Below are positions 48,737 through 57,797 of a DNA stretch of 64,000 nucleotides, piece after piece. The stretch comes from Citrobacter amalonaticus (lineage in GTDB: Bacteria > Pseudomonadota > Gammaproteobacteria > Enterobacterales > Enterobacteriaceae). Position 1 is the stretch's first letter, and every line of letters starts with the position of its first letter. The DNA lies in assembly GCF_018323885.1 (NCBI RefSeq), contig NZ_AP024585.1, positions 496,001 through 560,000 on the forward strand, in the 5' to 3' direction. A model generated the notes under the pieces. That model was not told the DNA's origin. It saw only the letters and a list, made by a program, of their open reading frames with translations, and searched no databases. Both the position numbers and the translations under genes were made by a program.

Positions 48737-51073
48737 ATGAAGCAAATTCGTATGCTGGCGCAGTACTATGTGGACCTGATGATGAAATTGGGTCTGGTGC
48801 GCTTTTCGCTGTTGTTGGCGTTAGCGCTCGTTGTGCTGGCAATTGTGGTGCAGATGGCGGTCACCATGGTGCTACATGGTCGGGTCGAACAGATCGATGT
48901 CATCCGCTCCATTTTCTTTGGTTTGTTAATCACCCCCTGGGCGGTCTATTTTTTGTCGGTGGTGGTGGAGCAACTGGAAGAATCCCGTCAGCGGTTATCC
49001 CGACTGGTGCAAAAGCTGGAAGAGATGCGTGAGCGCGACCTCAAGCTCAACGTCCAACTGAAAGATAATATTTCGCAGCTGAATCAGGAGATTGCTGACC
49101 GCGAAAAGGCAGAGGCGGAACGCCAGTCCACGTTTGAGCAGCTCAAAGTTGAGATCAAAGAGCGCGAAGAGGCGCAGATCCAACTTGAACAGCAATCCTC
49201 TTTTTTACGTTCTTTTCTGGATGCCTCGCCGGATTTGGTTTTTTATCGCAACGAAGATAAAGAGTTTTCCGGCTGTAACCGGGCGATGGAGTTGCTCACC
49301 GGCAAAAGCGAAAAACAACTGGTTCATTTAAAGCCTGCTGATGTGTACTCGCCGGAAGCCGCCGAAAAAGTCATTGAGACCGACGAAAAAGTTTTCCGCC
49401 ATAATGTGTCGCTGACCTATGAGCAATGGCTTGATTATCCCGACGGGCGCAAAGCCTGTTTTGAAATCCGCAAAGTGCCTTATTACGATCGCGTTGGTAA
49501 ACGTCATGGCCTGATGGGTTTTGGTCGCGATATTACCGAGCGCAAGCGCTATCAGGATGCGCTTGAGCGCGCCAGCCGCGATAAAACCACCTTTATTTCC
49601 ACCATTAGCCACGAGCTGCGCACACCGCTGAACGGAATTGTCGGTCTGAGCCGCATTCTGCTGGATACTGAGCTGACGGCCGAACAGGAAAAATACCTGA
49701 AAACGATCCATGTCTCCGCCGTGACGTTGGGGAACATCTTCAACGATATCATTGATATGGATAAGATGGAGCGGCGTAAGGTTCAACTGGATAACCAGCC
49801 AGTGGATTTCACCAGCTTCATGGCCGATCTGGAGAACCTCTCCGGCCTGCAGGCGCAGCAGAAAGGGCTGCGTTTTGTGCTCGACCCGACCTTGCCGCTG
49901 CCGCATAAAGTGGTGACTGACGGCACGCGTCTGCGGCAGATCCTGTGGAACCTGATCAGCAACGCGGTGAAATTTACCCAGCAGGGCCAGGTGACCGTGC
50001 GCGTACGTTACGATGCCGGCAGTACTCTGCACTTTGAAGTGGAAGATTCCGGCATCGGCATTCCGCAGGATGAGCAGGACAAAATCTTCGCCATGTATTA
50101 TCAGGTGAAAGACAGTCACGGCGGAAAACCAGCGACCGGTACAGGCATCGGTCTGGCGGTCTCGCGTCGTCTGGCGAAAAACATGGGTGGAGATATCACC
50201 GTGGCAAGTCAGCCAGGTAAAGGCTCAATCTTTACTCTGACCGTCCATGCGCCAGCGGTGGCAGAAGAAGTTGAAGATGCGTTTGAGGATGACGATTTGC
50301 CGCTACCGGCGTTAAATGTCCTGCTGGTGGAAGATATCGAACTGAACGTCATTGTGGCGCGCTCGGTGCTGGAAAAACTCGGTAATAGCGTGGATGTCGC
50401 GATGACCGGGAAAGCGGCGCTGGAGATGTTCACGCCGGGCGAATACGACCTGGTGTTGCTGGATATTCAGTTGCCGGATATGACGGGCCTCGATATTTCA
50501 CGCGAACTGACCCAGCGTTATGCGCGTGAAGATCTGCCGCCGCTGGTGGCGCTGACGGCAAACGTCCTGAAAGATAAAAAAGAGTATCTGGATGCCGGTA
50601 TGGATGACGTGCTGAGCAAGCCGCTGTCGGTACCGGCGTTAACCGCCATGATTAAGAAGTACTGGGATACCCAAGATGAGGAGGAGTGCACGGTGAAATC
50701 TGAAGAGAGCAGTAAATCGCAAGCGCTATTAGATATTCCGATGCTGGAACAGTACATAGAGCTGGTGGGGCCGAAACTAATTACCGATGGCCTGGCGGTG
50801 TTCGAGAAGATGATGCCAGGTTATTTAAGCGTTCTGGAATCCAATCTGACCGCGCGTGACAAAAAAGGCGTGGTTGAAGAAGGGCATAAAATTAAAGGGG
50901 CGGCGGGTTCTGTTGGCCTTCGTCATCTGCAACAGCTGGGGCAGCAGATCCAGTCACCCGATCTTCCGGCATGGGAAGATAACGTGGGGGAATGGATTGA
51001 AGAGATGAAGCAGGAGTGGCAACACGACGTTGCGGTATTAAAGGCCTGGGTGGCAAACGCTGGAAAAAAATGA
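48737..51073 (+). CDS. arcB: ArcB, hybrid sensor kinase of the Arc system
   Basis: ArcB senses the quinone pool and phosphorylates ArcA under microaerobic conditions. The 778-residue protein has two N-terminal membrane helices (about residues 23-77), a coiled linker, a PAS domain with the redox cysteines in FSGCNRAMEL and RKACFEIRK (Cys180 and Cys241 by alignment), the histidine kinase core with ISHELRTPLNG (His292), a receiver domain with LLDIQLPDMTG (Asp576) and an HPt domain with EGHKIKGAAGS (His717). All phosphorelay residues are present. Its last codons overlap the 3' end of arcZ on the other strand. Confidence 0.99.
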   Translation: MKQIRMLAQYYVDLMMKLGLVRFSLLLALALVVLAIVVQMAVTMVLHGRVEQIDVIRSIFFGLLITPWAVYFLSVVVEQLEESRQRLSRLVQKLEEMRERDLKLNVQLKDNISQLNQEIADREKAEAERQSTFEQLKVEIKEREEAQIQLEQQSSFLRSFLDASPDLVFYRNEDKEFSGCNRAMELLTGKSEKQLVHLKPADVYSPEAAEKVIETDEKVFRHNVSLTYEQWLDYPDGRKACFEIRKVPYYDRVGKRHGLMGFGRDITERKRYQDALERASRDKTTFISTISHELRTPLNGIVGLSRILLDTELTAEQEKYLKTIHVSAVTLGNIFNDIIDMDKMERRKVQLDNQPVDFTSFMADLENLSGLQAQQKGLRFVLDPTLPLPHKVVTDGTRLRQILWNLISNAVKFTQQGQVTVRVRYDAGSTLHFEVEDSGIGIPQDEQDKIFAMYYQVKDSHGGKPATGTGIGLAVSRRLAKNMGGDITVASQPGKGSIFTLTVHAPAVAEEVEDAFEDDDLPLPALNVLLVEDIELNVIVARSVLEKLGNSVDVAMTGKAALEMFTPGEYDLVLLDIQLPDMTGLDISRELTQRYAREDLPPLVALTANVLKDKKEYLDAGMDDVLSKPLSVPALTAMIKKYWDTQDEEECTVKSEESSKSQALLDIPMLEQYIELVGPKLITDGLAVFEKMMPGYLSVLESNLTARDKKGVVEEGHKIKGAAGSVGLRHLQQLGQQIQSPDLPAWEDNVGEWIEEMKQEWQHDVAVLKAWVANAGKK

Positions 51074-51184
51074 CCCCGGCTTGACCGGGGTGCGCGAATA
51101 CTGCGCCAACACCAGGGAAATCATGGCTGCGCCGTAAGTTATAATTGTGATTTAAAAGGCGCAGCGCGTAAATTCGGGCCGCAC
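51064..51184 (-). ncRNA. arcZ: ArcZ small regulatory RNA
   Basis: On the minus strand the sequence begins GTGCGGCC at 51184 and runs 121 nt, the E. coli ArcZ length, to a terminator with stem CCCCGG/CCGGGG and seven T residues at 51064. The conserved 3' seed region, TTTCCCTGGTGTTGGCGCAG near 51104-51123, is intact, and ACGGCGCAGCC lies upstream as in E. coli. ArcZ is an Hfq-bound sRNA that activates rpoS and represses flhDC and other genes; ArcA represses arcZ, and ArcZ destabilises the arcB message. It sits between arcB and elbB, the conserved place. Its last ten bases are antisense to the end of arcB. Confidence 0.93.
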
Positions 51185-51301
51185 GCAGTTAAGATGGCAA
51201 ATCTTAAATGCTTTGTTACATGAATCAGTTAAATGTGTGAAGCGTAGCATTTTAATCACAATTATTAATGTGCTGCAGATAGTGGTGAAAAGGACATTTG
51301 A

Positions 51302-51955
51302 ATGAAAAAAATTGGCGTAGTTCTCAGTGGATGCGGTGTGTATGACGGTGCTGAAATTCATGAAACCGTACTGACGTTGCTGTCCATTGCCCGCAGCGGC
51401 GCGCAGGCCGTCTGCTTTGCACCCGACAAAGCGCAGGCCGATGTGATTAATCATCTGACGGGCGAACCGATGGCGGAAACCCGTAATGTACTGATTGAAG
51501 CGGCCCGTATTACACGCGGCAACATTCGTCCGCTTTCTCAGGCAGTCTCAGCCGATCTGGATGCGCTGATTGTTCCTGGTGGTTTTGGCGCGGCCAAAAA
51601 TTTGAGCAACTTTGCCAGTCAGGGCAGTGAATGCCGGGTTGATCCGGATTTAGCCGGGCTCGCTCTGGCGATGCATCAGTCGGGCAAGCCGCTGGGTTTT
51701 ATGTGCATCGCCCCGGCGATGCTGCCGAAAATCTTCGACTTTCCGCTACGTCTGACAATCGGGACCGATATTGATACAGCGGAAGTGCTGGAAGAGATGG
51801 GGGCGGAGCATGTGCCGTGCCCGGTCGATGATATCGTCGTTGATGAAGATAATAAAATCGTCACCACACCGGCCTACATGTTGGCGCAGGACATCGCTCA
51901 GGCGGCAATGGGGATCGAAAAACTGGTATCACGCGTGCTGGTCCTGGCGGAATGA
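51302..51955 (+). CDS. elbB: ElbB, DJ-1/PfpI-like glyoxalase
   Basis: ElbB (YhbL) is a class I glutamine amidotransferase-like protein reported to have weak glyoxalase activity and originally linked to isoprenoid synthesis. The 217-residue product shows the DJ-1 fold, with [13 protein letters not shown] and the nucleophile elbow FMCIAPAML. It starts at 51302 and overlaps mtgA by four bases, so translation is coupled. The physiological substrate is uncertain. Confidence 0.96.
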   Translation: MKKIGVVLSGCGVYDGAEIHETVLTLLSIARSGAQAVCFAPDKAQADVINHLTGEPMAETRNVLIEAARITRGNIRPLSQAVSADLDALIVPGGFGAAKNLSNFASQGSECRVDPDLAGLALAMHQSGKPLGFMCIAPAMLPKIFDFPLRLTIGTDIDTAEVLEEMGAEHVPCPVDDIVVDEDNKIVTTPAYMLAQDIAQAAMGIEKLVSRVLVLAE

Positions 51956-52671
51956 AAAAAGGAGTTTTCGCCTTTCTGAGGCGAGTGATATTGCGCGTCG
52001 TGATTATCCTCGCCGTTTTCTGGGGCGGTGGCATTGCGCTGTTTAGCGTGGTGCCTGTGCCTTTTTCAGCGGTAATGGTTGAGCGGCAGATCGGTGCCTG
52101 GCTACAGGGTGACTTTGGCTATGTTGCTCATTCCGACTGGGTGAGTATGGATGAAATCTCTCCGTGGATGGGACTCGCGGTGATTGCCGCAGAAGACCAG
52201 ACCTTCCCGGACCACTGGGGTTTTGACGTTGCTGCCATCGAAAAAGCGCTGTCACATAACGAACGTAATGAAAACCGCATTCGCGGCGCGTCAACATTGT
52301 CACAGCAAACGGTTAAAAATCTCTTTCTCTGGGATGGGCGTAGCTGGTTGCGGAAAGGGCTGGAAGCCGGACTTACCGTCGGTGTAGAGACGGTCTGGAG
52401 CAAGAAGCGGATCCTGACGGTTTACCTGAATATCGCGGAATTTGGTGATGGCGTATTTGGCGTCGAAGCCGCCGCACAACGCTATTTTGGCAAACCGGCC
52501 AGCCGATTGACTCAGTCAGAAGCGGCGCTGCTTGCCGCTGTATTACCCAATCCTCTGCGCTTTAAGGCCGCAGCACCTTCAGGCTATGTGCGTAGCCGTC
52601 AGGCGTGGATACTGCGTCAAATGCGACAGTTGGGTGGGGAGTCGTTTATGACCCGCCACCACCTGCATTAA
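51952..52671 (+). CDS. mtgA: Monofunctional peptidoglycan glycosyltransferase
   Basis: MtgA polymerises lipid II into glycan strands at the division site. The 239-residue protein has an N-terminal membrane helix (about residues 13-35) and a GT51 domain with the catalytic Glu in [16 protein letters not shown] and the conserved [17 protein letters not shown]. coli MtgA is three residues longer. It overlaps elbB and ends seven bases from the stop of convergent yrbL, with no terminator between. Confidence 0.97.
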   Translation: MKKGVFAFLRRVILRVVIILAVFWGGGIALFSVVPVPFSAVMVERQIGAWLQGDFGYVAHSDWVSMDEISPWMGLAVIAAEDQTFPDHWGFDVAAIEKALSHNERNENRIRGASTLSQQTVKNLFLWDGRSWLRKGLEAGLTVGVETVWSKKRILTVYLNIAEFGDGVFGVEAAAQRYFGKPASRLTQSEAALLAAVLPNPLRFKAAAPSGYVRSRQAWILRQMRQLGGESFMTRHHLH

Positions 52672-52678
52672 ATCTGCA

Positions 52679-53311
52679 TTACGCCTCGCGCGAAGAGAGT
52701 GACAATCCGCTGCGTTCTTTCGGGTGGACGTCTTTTTCCAGCGCGACGGCCAGTACCGGTTGGGCGATAAAACGCTGCCACAGCCTTTCCTGCTTACGAT
52801 GGCAGAACCATTTTGACCAGGTCGCCAGCGGGATCAACGTCCCTTCGCCAATATTATCGCAAACCACCGGCACCACTTCCGATTCGCTGATACGGTGACA
52901 AAGAATGTTCTGTGGTTTCAGCGTCATGGTGACGATATGGTTGTCACGCAGGTAGCGTTTTAGCGTCTTCAGCAGCTGACGCAGCACGGCAAAGTCGTCT
53001 TCGTAACGACATTGTTTGGCAAATTCGGTGAGAGTGATGGACGGCTTGCCGTCGTAATCGGCAATCACATCGTAAACGTAACCCGTTCCGCAGTCGGTCT
53101 CGACCGTGCCGTAATAGCGAGGGATACCGCTCCAGTCTTTCAGGTAGCGAGAGAGGTGAGCATAGTACTTCAGTTCACGCTGTGTCTCTTTGTCGCCGCC
53201 GTGTCCACTGTTGTAAACGATCTTAATACAACGTTGGGCATCATCCGGATGCGCATAACACTTACGATGTCGTCCGGTGCCCAGGGGAGTCTCTGCTGAT
53301 AAACGAATCAT
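52679..53311 (-). CDS. yrbL: YrbL, PhoP- and PmrA-linked kinase-fold protein
   Basis: YrbL is an uncharacterised protein with a small protein-kinase-like fold; PLGTGRHRKCYAHP at the N-terminus and LKPQNILCH in the middle are similar to kinase loops. The start MIRLSAETPLG at 53311 follows AGGATATCACTC and gives 210 residues, as in E. coli; the frame extends further upstream but over the promoter. The gene belongs to the PhoP and BasR/PmrA regulons in E. coli, and matching boxes are seen upstream here. Function is unknown. Confidence 0.93.
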   Translation of the reverse strand: MIRLSAETPLGTGRHRKCYAHPDDAQRCIKIVYNSGHGGDKETQRELKYYAHLSRYLKDWSGIPRYYGTVETDCGTGYVYDVIADYDGKPSITLTEFAKQCRYEDDFAVLRQLLKTLKRYLRDNHIVTMTLKPQNILCHRISESEVVPVVCDNIGEGTLIPLATWSKWFCHRKQERLWQRFIAQPVLAVALEKDVHPKERSGLSLSSREA

Positions 53312-53364
53312 GAGTGATATCCTGGAAATATTTACTGACAATAATCCAGTATGAACACTCAGGT

Positions 53365-53381
53365 TAAATGAAACCTAAACG
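53365..53381 (-). promoter_or_regulatory. PhoP-like box before yrbL
   Basis: On the minus strand CGTTTA-GGTTT-CATTTA resembles the PhoP direct repeat (T/G)GTTTA-N5-(T/G)GTTTA at nine of twelve positions. A possible -10, CATACT, lies 12-13 bp downstream, the spacing usual for PhoP-activated promoters. Confidence 0.55.
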
Positions 53382-53387
53382 ACTTGT

Positions 53388-53416
53388 CTTAAGGTTTTCT
53401 TAAGGTAATTCTTAAG
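53388..53416 (-). promoter_or_regulatory. PmrA/BasR-like boxes before yrbL
   Basis: Three CTTAAG hexamers occur at 53388-53393, 53399-53404 and 53411-53416. The first two have the exact 5-bp spacing of the PmrA box (CTTAAG-N5-CTTAAG); the third is six bases further. They lie directly upstream of the PhoP-like box. Confidence 0.7.
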
Positions 53417-53457
53417 TTAAAAAGCGCACGAATTGTACAGTTTAGGGGGCAAAAACG

Positions 53458-53481
53458 AAAAAAAACGCCTGGTGGCGTTTT
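53458..53481 (-). terminator. Rho-independent terminator of the rpoN cluster
   Basis: On the minus strand AAAACGCC and GGCGTTTT pair around an ACCA loop and are followed by more T residues, 30 bases past the npr stop. It ends the lptB-rpoN-hpf-ptsN-rapZ-npr transcript. Confidence 0.9.
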
Positions 53482-53510
53482 CTGTGAAGGTATCCGCGGA
53501 ACGAGAAAAC

Positions 53511-53783
53511 TCAGTCTTCGTCGAATCCCGAATTGAAAAGAGCGATGACGGCCGCCAGCGCTTCAACCTCTTGCGGACCGGAGGCTTCAACTTCAATCTG
53601 TCGGCCTTTGGCGGAGTCCAGCATCAGTAATGCGATGACGCTGTTGGCTTCCGCTTCGGTGCCTTCATCATTTCGTAGCAGGACTTCCGCGTCAAATCCC
53701 TGCATTAATTCAAAGAGCTTCATTGCTGGCCGGGCATGCATGCCCAGCTTGTTCGTGATTTCAACAGTTTGCTTCACGGTCAT
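53511..53783 (-). CDS. npr: NPr, phosphocarrier of the nitrogen PTS
   Basis: NPr (PtsO) is the HPr-like carrier between PtsP and PtsN. The 90-residue protein has the phosphorylation motif [10 protein letters not shown] with the active His16 and the C-terminal HPr fold. The regulatory serine of sugar HPr is in a different context (MLDSAKG). It overlaps rapZ by four bases and ends the operon. Confidence 0.98.
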   Translation of the reverse strand: MTVKQTVEITNKLGMHARPAMKLFELMQGFDAEVLLRNDEGTEAEANSVIALLMLDSAKGRQIEVEASGPQEVEALAAVIALFNSGFDED

Positions 53784-54634
53784 GTTTTGCGTTTTTCCAG
53801 CGTACGATGGCGTGACTGTACGTTTTTACCGCGTGAGCGGAAGTAGTCTGCCAGCTGTTCTGCAATATACACCGAACGGTGTTTCCCGCCGGTACAACCG
53901 ATAGCCACGGTCAGATAGCTACGGTTGTTGGTCTCCAGCATGGGTAACCATAGCTCAAGATAGCTGCGAGTCTGGTAGATAAAATTGTGTACTTCTGTGT
54001 GTCTGTCGAGGAAGGCGGCGACGGGCTTGTCGAGACCGGTCATTGGACGCAGTTTCGGATCCCAGTGCGGGTTTGGCAGAAAGCGGACGTCGAAAACGTA
54101 ATCGGCATCGATGGGGATCCCGTGCTTAAAGCCGAAGGACTCAAACACCATCGTCAGTTCACGCTCACGTTTACCCAACAGGCGGGTCCGCAGCATTTCA
54201 GCCAGTTCATGCACCGACATTTCTGAGGTGTCGACGATCAGGTCGGCGCGAGAACGCAGCGGTTCCAGCAGGTCACTTTCCTGATCAATGGCGCTTTCCA
54301 GCGACAGGTTCTTGCTGGAGAGAGGGTGCAAACGACGCGTATCGCTGTAGCGACGAATCAACGTGTTGCGATCGGCATCGAGGAACAGCAACTGCGGCGA
54401 GAACGCCTCGGGCAGGTTGTTCATCGCCTGCTCAAAAATTTCCGGCGACTCTGGCATATTGCGTACGTCAATGCTGACGGCAGCCGAAATCTGGCGTTCG
54501 GCAAGCGTGCGAGCCAGATCGGGTAACAATACGACGGGAAGGTTATCCACGCAGTAAAAGCCCATATCTTCCAGCGCGCGCAGGGCGACAGATTTACCTG
54601 ACCCTGAACGACCGCTGACGATCATCAGTACCAT
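53780..54634 (-). CDS. rapZ: RapZ, adaptor for GlmZ decay
   Basis: RapZ binds sRNAs GlmY and GlmZ and directs RNase E to GlmZ, setting GlmS levels by the glucosamine-6-phosphate signal. The 284-residue protein has Walker A GRSGSGKS at residues 8-15, a Walker B-like region, and the C-terminal RNA-binding domain with [12 protein letters not shown] and a basic tail (HRTLEKRK). It is between ptsN and npr, as in E. coli. Confidence 0.98.
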   Translation of the reverse strand: MVLMIVSGRSGSGKSVALRALEDMGFYCVDNLPVVLLPDLARTLAERQISAAVSIDVRNMPESPEIFEQAMNNLPEAFSPQLLFLDADRNTLIRRYSDTRRLHPLSSKNLSLESAIDQESDLLEPLRSRADLIVDTSEMSVHELAEMLRTRLLGKRERELTMVFESFGFKHGIPIDADYVFDVRFLPNPHWDPKLRPMTGLDKPVAAFLDRHTEVHNFIYQTRSYLELWLPMLETNNRSYLTVAIGCTGGKHRSVYIAEQLADYFRSRGKNVQSRHRTLEKRKT

Positions 54635-54667
54635 GTACTGTTTCTCCTCACCAGGGAAAAAGGGGAG

Positions 54668-55159
54668 TTACGCTTCATCCTGACCGCCTTCGGTGTCAGT
54701 GATGATTTGATACAACTCTTCATCGCTCTGTGCGGCGCGCAGTCGACGGCAGATGGTTTTATCCGCCAGACGCTTAGCCACCAGCGATAGTGTATGCAGG
54801 TGCGTTTTGGTTTGATCCGCAGGCACCAGCAGGGCAAAAAGCAGATCAACAGGTTGATTATCAATCGCATCGAAGGCGATGGGCGTTTCCAGTTGCACAA
54901 ACACGCCGACGGCGCGCAGGGTATCTTCTTCCAGCTTACCGTGCGGGATGGCGATCCCATTGCCGATGCCGGTACTGCCCATTTTTTCGCGCGTCAGGAT
55001 CGCTTCAAAAACGACCTGCGGCGGTAGACTGAGCTGTTTTGCAGCCAGTTCACTGATGATTTCCAGCGCGCGTTTTTTGCTCTGGCAGTGAACGGCACTG
55101 CGCGTACATTCCTGGTTAAGTACACTACTCAGTTGTAGAGTCGTATCGTTATTTATCAT
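54668..55159 (-). CDS. ptsN: Enzyme IIA of the nitrogen PTS
   Basis: PtsN (IIANtr) is the terminal phosphoacceptor of the nitrogen PTS and controls potassium transport and stress responses. The start MINNDTTLQLSSVL at 55159 gives 163 residues as in E. coli. The active histidine is His73 in AIPHGKLEEDT. A 115-bp gap with a perfect hairpin separates it from hpf, and rapZ follows after 33 bp. Confidence 0.98.
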   Translation of the reverse strand: MINNDTTLQLSSVLNQECTRSAVHCQSKKRALEIISELAAKQLSLPPQVVFEAILTREKMGSTGIGNGIAIPHGKLEEDTLRAVGVFVQLETPIAFDAIDNQPVDLLFALLVPADQTKTHLHTLSLVAKRLADKTICRRLRAAQSDEELYQIITDTEGGQDEA

Positions 55160-55221
55160 AATTTCACCTAAGAATCCGTCCCACAACAGCGGAACGGATT
55201 CGGAGCGCTAACTGTACAAAT

Positions 55222-55246
55222 GGCCTGTTGTTCTGCACAACAGGCC
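55222..55246 (-). other. Perfect hairpin between hpf and ptsN
   Basis: GGCCTGTTGT and ACAACAGGCC pair over ten bases around a five-base loop, 28 bases past the hpf stop on the minus strand. No T-tract follows, so partial termination, RNA processing or protection of the hpf mRNA are all possible. Confidence 0.65.
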
Positions 55247-55274
55247 GTCCTGCACCCGCTAACTGCCCGGACAA

Positions 55275-55562
55275 TTAGTGTTGTTTCAATTTATCTTTGT
55301 GTTTGGTGAGCTGTCTTGCCAGCTTGTCAATCAGGCCATCAATGGCCGCATACATATCCAGACCTTCCGCGCTGGCGTGAATTTCGCCACCGTTTACATG
55401 CAGTGTTGCATCCGAGATGTGGGTAACCTTTTCCACTTTCAACACAATATAGACCTGATTGATCCTGTCAAAATACTGTTCGAGTTTGGCGAACTTGGTA
55501 TTCACAAAGTCACGCAGGGCTTCTGTGATCTCGACGTTGTTTCCAGTGATGTTGAGCTGCAT
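55275..55562 (-). CDS. hpf: Ribosome hibernation promoting factor
   Basis: Hpf (short form) binds the 30S head in stationary phase and converts 90S dimers to inactive 100S ribosomes. The start MQLNITGNNVEITEALRDF at 55562 follows AAGGAAGACACT and gives 95 residues, the E. coli length. Family traits include basic C-terminal residues KLARQLTKHKDKLK. It is 22 bases after rpoN. Confidence 0.98.
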   Translation of the reverse strand: MQLNITGNNVEITEALRDFVNTKFAKLEQYFDRINQVYIVLKVEKVTHISDATLHVNGGEIHASAEGLDMYAAIDGLIDKLARQLTKHKDKLKQH

Positions 55563-55584
55563 AGTGTCTTCCTTATCGGTTGGG

Positions 55585-57018
55585 TCAAACCAGTTGTTTG
55601 CGCTGGTTTGACGGCGGAATGGATAAAGACTCTCGGTACTTCGCAACGGTGCGGCGCGCCACCATGATGCCTTGTTCCGACAGCATCGATGTTAGCTTGC
55701 TGTCGCTCAAAGGCTTCGCGGGGTTTTCCGCCGCAATCAACTTCTTCACCAGTGCGCGGATCGCCGTGGAGGACGCTTCGCCACCCCCCTCGGTATTCAC
55801 ATGGCTGGAGAAAAAATACTTCAGTTCAAAAATGCCGCGTGGACTGTGCAGATACTTCTGCGTCGTCACACGAGAAATGGTCGATTCGTGCATCTCGACG
55901 GCCTGGGCGATGTCAGCCAGCACCATCGGTTTCATAAATTCTTCGCCTTGCTCAAAGAAGGCTTGCTGCTGCTCAACGATGCAACGGCTGACGCGCAGCA
56001 GGGTATCATTGCGGCTTTCCAGACTCTTAATCAACCACTTCGCATCCTGCAAATTACTGCGGATGTACTGGCTGTCGGCGTCATTACGCCCACCGTTGCA
56101 CATGGCGGCGTAGTGCTGATTGATCTGCAAGCGGGGAATGCTGTCACCGTTGAGCTCAACCGTCCAGTGGCCGTTATGCTTGCGTACCAGCACATCCGGG
56201 ATCACGTATTCCGGTTCGCCGGTCTGGATCGACTGCCCGGGTCGGGGATCGAGTGACTGAATCAGATTGACCGCCTCTTTGAGCACCTCTTCTTTGAGAC
56301 GTGTGACGCGCATCAGAGTACGGAAGTCGTGGTTCGCCAACAGATCGAGATGATCGCTGATGATCAACCGGGCTTCTTCAAGGAAGGGGGTCGCTTTGTC
56401 GAATTGCGAGAGCTGGATCAGTAAGCAATCGCGCAGATCTTTTGCCGCCACGCCTACGGGATCAAACCGCTGAATACGTTTGAGTACGGCTTCGACTTCA
56501 TCAAGGCCGACCTCATCATTGCCCATGCTGTCGAGGATGTCGTCCAGCGAAACGGTGAGATAACCGGTATCGTCAACGGCATCTACAATCGACGTGGCGA
56601 TTGCGCGGTCGGTATCGGAGAACGGGGTGAGTTCCACCTGCCACATCAGGTAATCCTGTAGGGTCTGCGTGGTTTCACCCTGGTAAACGGGGAGCTCATC
56701 GTCAATGTAGTCGCCGCTGGTGCCCGACGGCGTACCGGCGGTGTAGATTTCATCCCAGCTGGCGTCAAGCGGCAACTCTTCCGGCATCTCTTTTTGTTCG
56801 AGCGCGTCGGCGGTATCCAGCGTTTCGCTGTCCTGAGTTTCGCGGGTATCAACTTCGTCGTGAAGATCGGTTTGTTCCAGCAACGGATTGCTTTCCAGCG
56901 CTTGCTGGAGTTCCTGCTGCAGTTCCAGCGTGGACAACTGCAACAGACGAATCGCCTGTTGTAGCTGCGGCGTCATCGCCAGTTGTTGGCTCAGCCTGAG
57001 TTGCAAACCTTGCTTCAT
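55585..57018 (-). CDS. rpoN: RNA polymerase sigma-54 factor
   Basis: RpoN directs polymerase to -24/-12 promoters of nitrogen and stress genes and needs AAA+ activators. The 477-residue protein has the Gln/Leu-rich activator region I ([20 protein letters not shown]), an acidic region II, the core-binding domain, and near the C-terminus the RpoN box [10 protein letters not shown]. All domains are complete. It follows lptB by 47 bases. Confidence 0.99.
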   Translation of the reverse strand: MKQGLQLRLSQQLAMTPQLQQAIRLLQLSTLELQQELQQALESNPLLEQTDLHDEVDTRETQDSETLDTADALEQKEMPEELPLDASWDEIYTAGTPSGTSGDYIDDELPVYQGETTQTLQDYLMWQVELTPFSDTDRAIATSIVDAVDDTGYLTVSLDDILDSMGNDEVGLDEVEAVLKRIQRFDPVGVAAKDLRDCLLIQLSQFDKATPFLEEARLIISDHLDLLANHDFRTLMRVTRLKEEVLKEAVNLIQSLDPRPGQSIQTGEPEYVIPDVLVRKHNGHWTVELNGDSIPRLQINQHYAAMCNGGRNDADSQYIRSNLQDAKWLIKSLESRNDTLLRVSRCIVEQQQAFFEQGEEFMKPMVLADIAQAVEMHESTISRVTTQKYLHSPRGIFELKYFFSSHVNTEGGGEASSTAIRALVKKLIAAENPAKPLSDSKLTSMLSEQGIMVARRTVAKYRESLSIPPSNQRKQLV

Positions 57019-57065
57019 GTTCAGAGTCGTTTTCTCCCGCTATGACGTCGCAAACTTCTACCCTA

Positions 57066-57791
57066 TCAGAGTCTGAAGTCTTCCCCAAGGTATACGCGCT
57101 TCACGTGTTCGTCCTGCAGGATTTCTGTCGGCGTGCCGTGCGCGATCAGGTGTCCCTGGCTCACGATATAGGCGCGTTCACACACGGCCAGCGTTTCGCG
57201 GACGTTATGGTCGGTAATCAACACGCCGAGACCGCTGTCACGCAGATGCTCAATAATGCGTTTGATATCGATAACGGAGATGGGGTCAACGCCGGCAAAG
57301 GGTTCATCCAGCAGGATAAATTTCGGGTTGGCGGCGAGGGCACGGGCGATTTCCACACGGCGACGTTCCCCGCCGGAGAGTGACTGACCCATGTTGTCGC
57401 GCAGATGCTCAATGTTGAACTCTTCCATCAGCTCGTTAGCGCGGTCTTCACGCTGTTCGCTGGTGAGATCGTCACGAATTTGTAGTACGGCCATCAGGTT
57501 ATCGTACACGCTCAGGCGGCGAAAAATCGACGCTTCCTGCGGCAGATAGCCAATTCCGCGGCGCGCGCGGGCGTGCAACGGCAGCAGACTGATGTCTTCA
57601 TCATCAATAATGATGTTACCGGCATCGCGCGGCACAATGCCGACGACCATGTAGAAGGTGGTGGTTTTACCCGCACCGTTCGGCCCAAGCAGACCGACAA
57701 TCTCGCCCGAGTTGACGGTCAGGCTGACATCTTCCACGACGCGGCGGCCCTTGTAGGCCTTCGCCAGATTCTTTGCAGTTAATGTTGCCAT
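57066..57791 (-). CDS. lptB: LptB, ATPase of the LPS exporter
   Basis: LptB is the cytosolic ATPase that, with LptFG, extracts LPS from the inner membrane. The 241-residue ABC protein has Walker A GPNGAGKT at residues 36-43, the signature [15 protein letters not shown] and Walker [13 protein letters not shown]. It starts at 57791, six bases after lptA. Confidence 0.99.
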   Translation of the reverse strand: MATLTAKNLAKAYKGRRVVEDVSLTVNSGEIVGLLGPNGAGKTTTFYMVVGIVPRDAGNIIIDDEDISLLPLHARARRGIGYLPQEASIFRRLSVYDNLMAVLQIRDDLTSEQREDRANELMEEFNIEHLRDNMGQSLSGGERRRVEIARALAANPKFILLDEPFAGVDPISVIDIKRIIEHLRDSGLGVLITDHNVRETLAVCERAYIVSQGHLIAHGTPTEILQDEHVKRVYLGEDFRL

Positions 57792-57797
57792 AACGAA

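Noticed and set aside
47729..48745. 338-codon minus-strand frame opposite yhcC
   Set aside because: It is antisense to yhcC, and its start would lie inside arcB.
48706..49032. 108-codon plus-strand frame overlapping the start of arcB
   Set aside because: It is out of frame within arcB, with no ribosome site or family.
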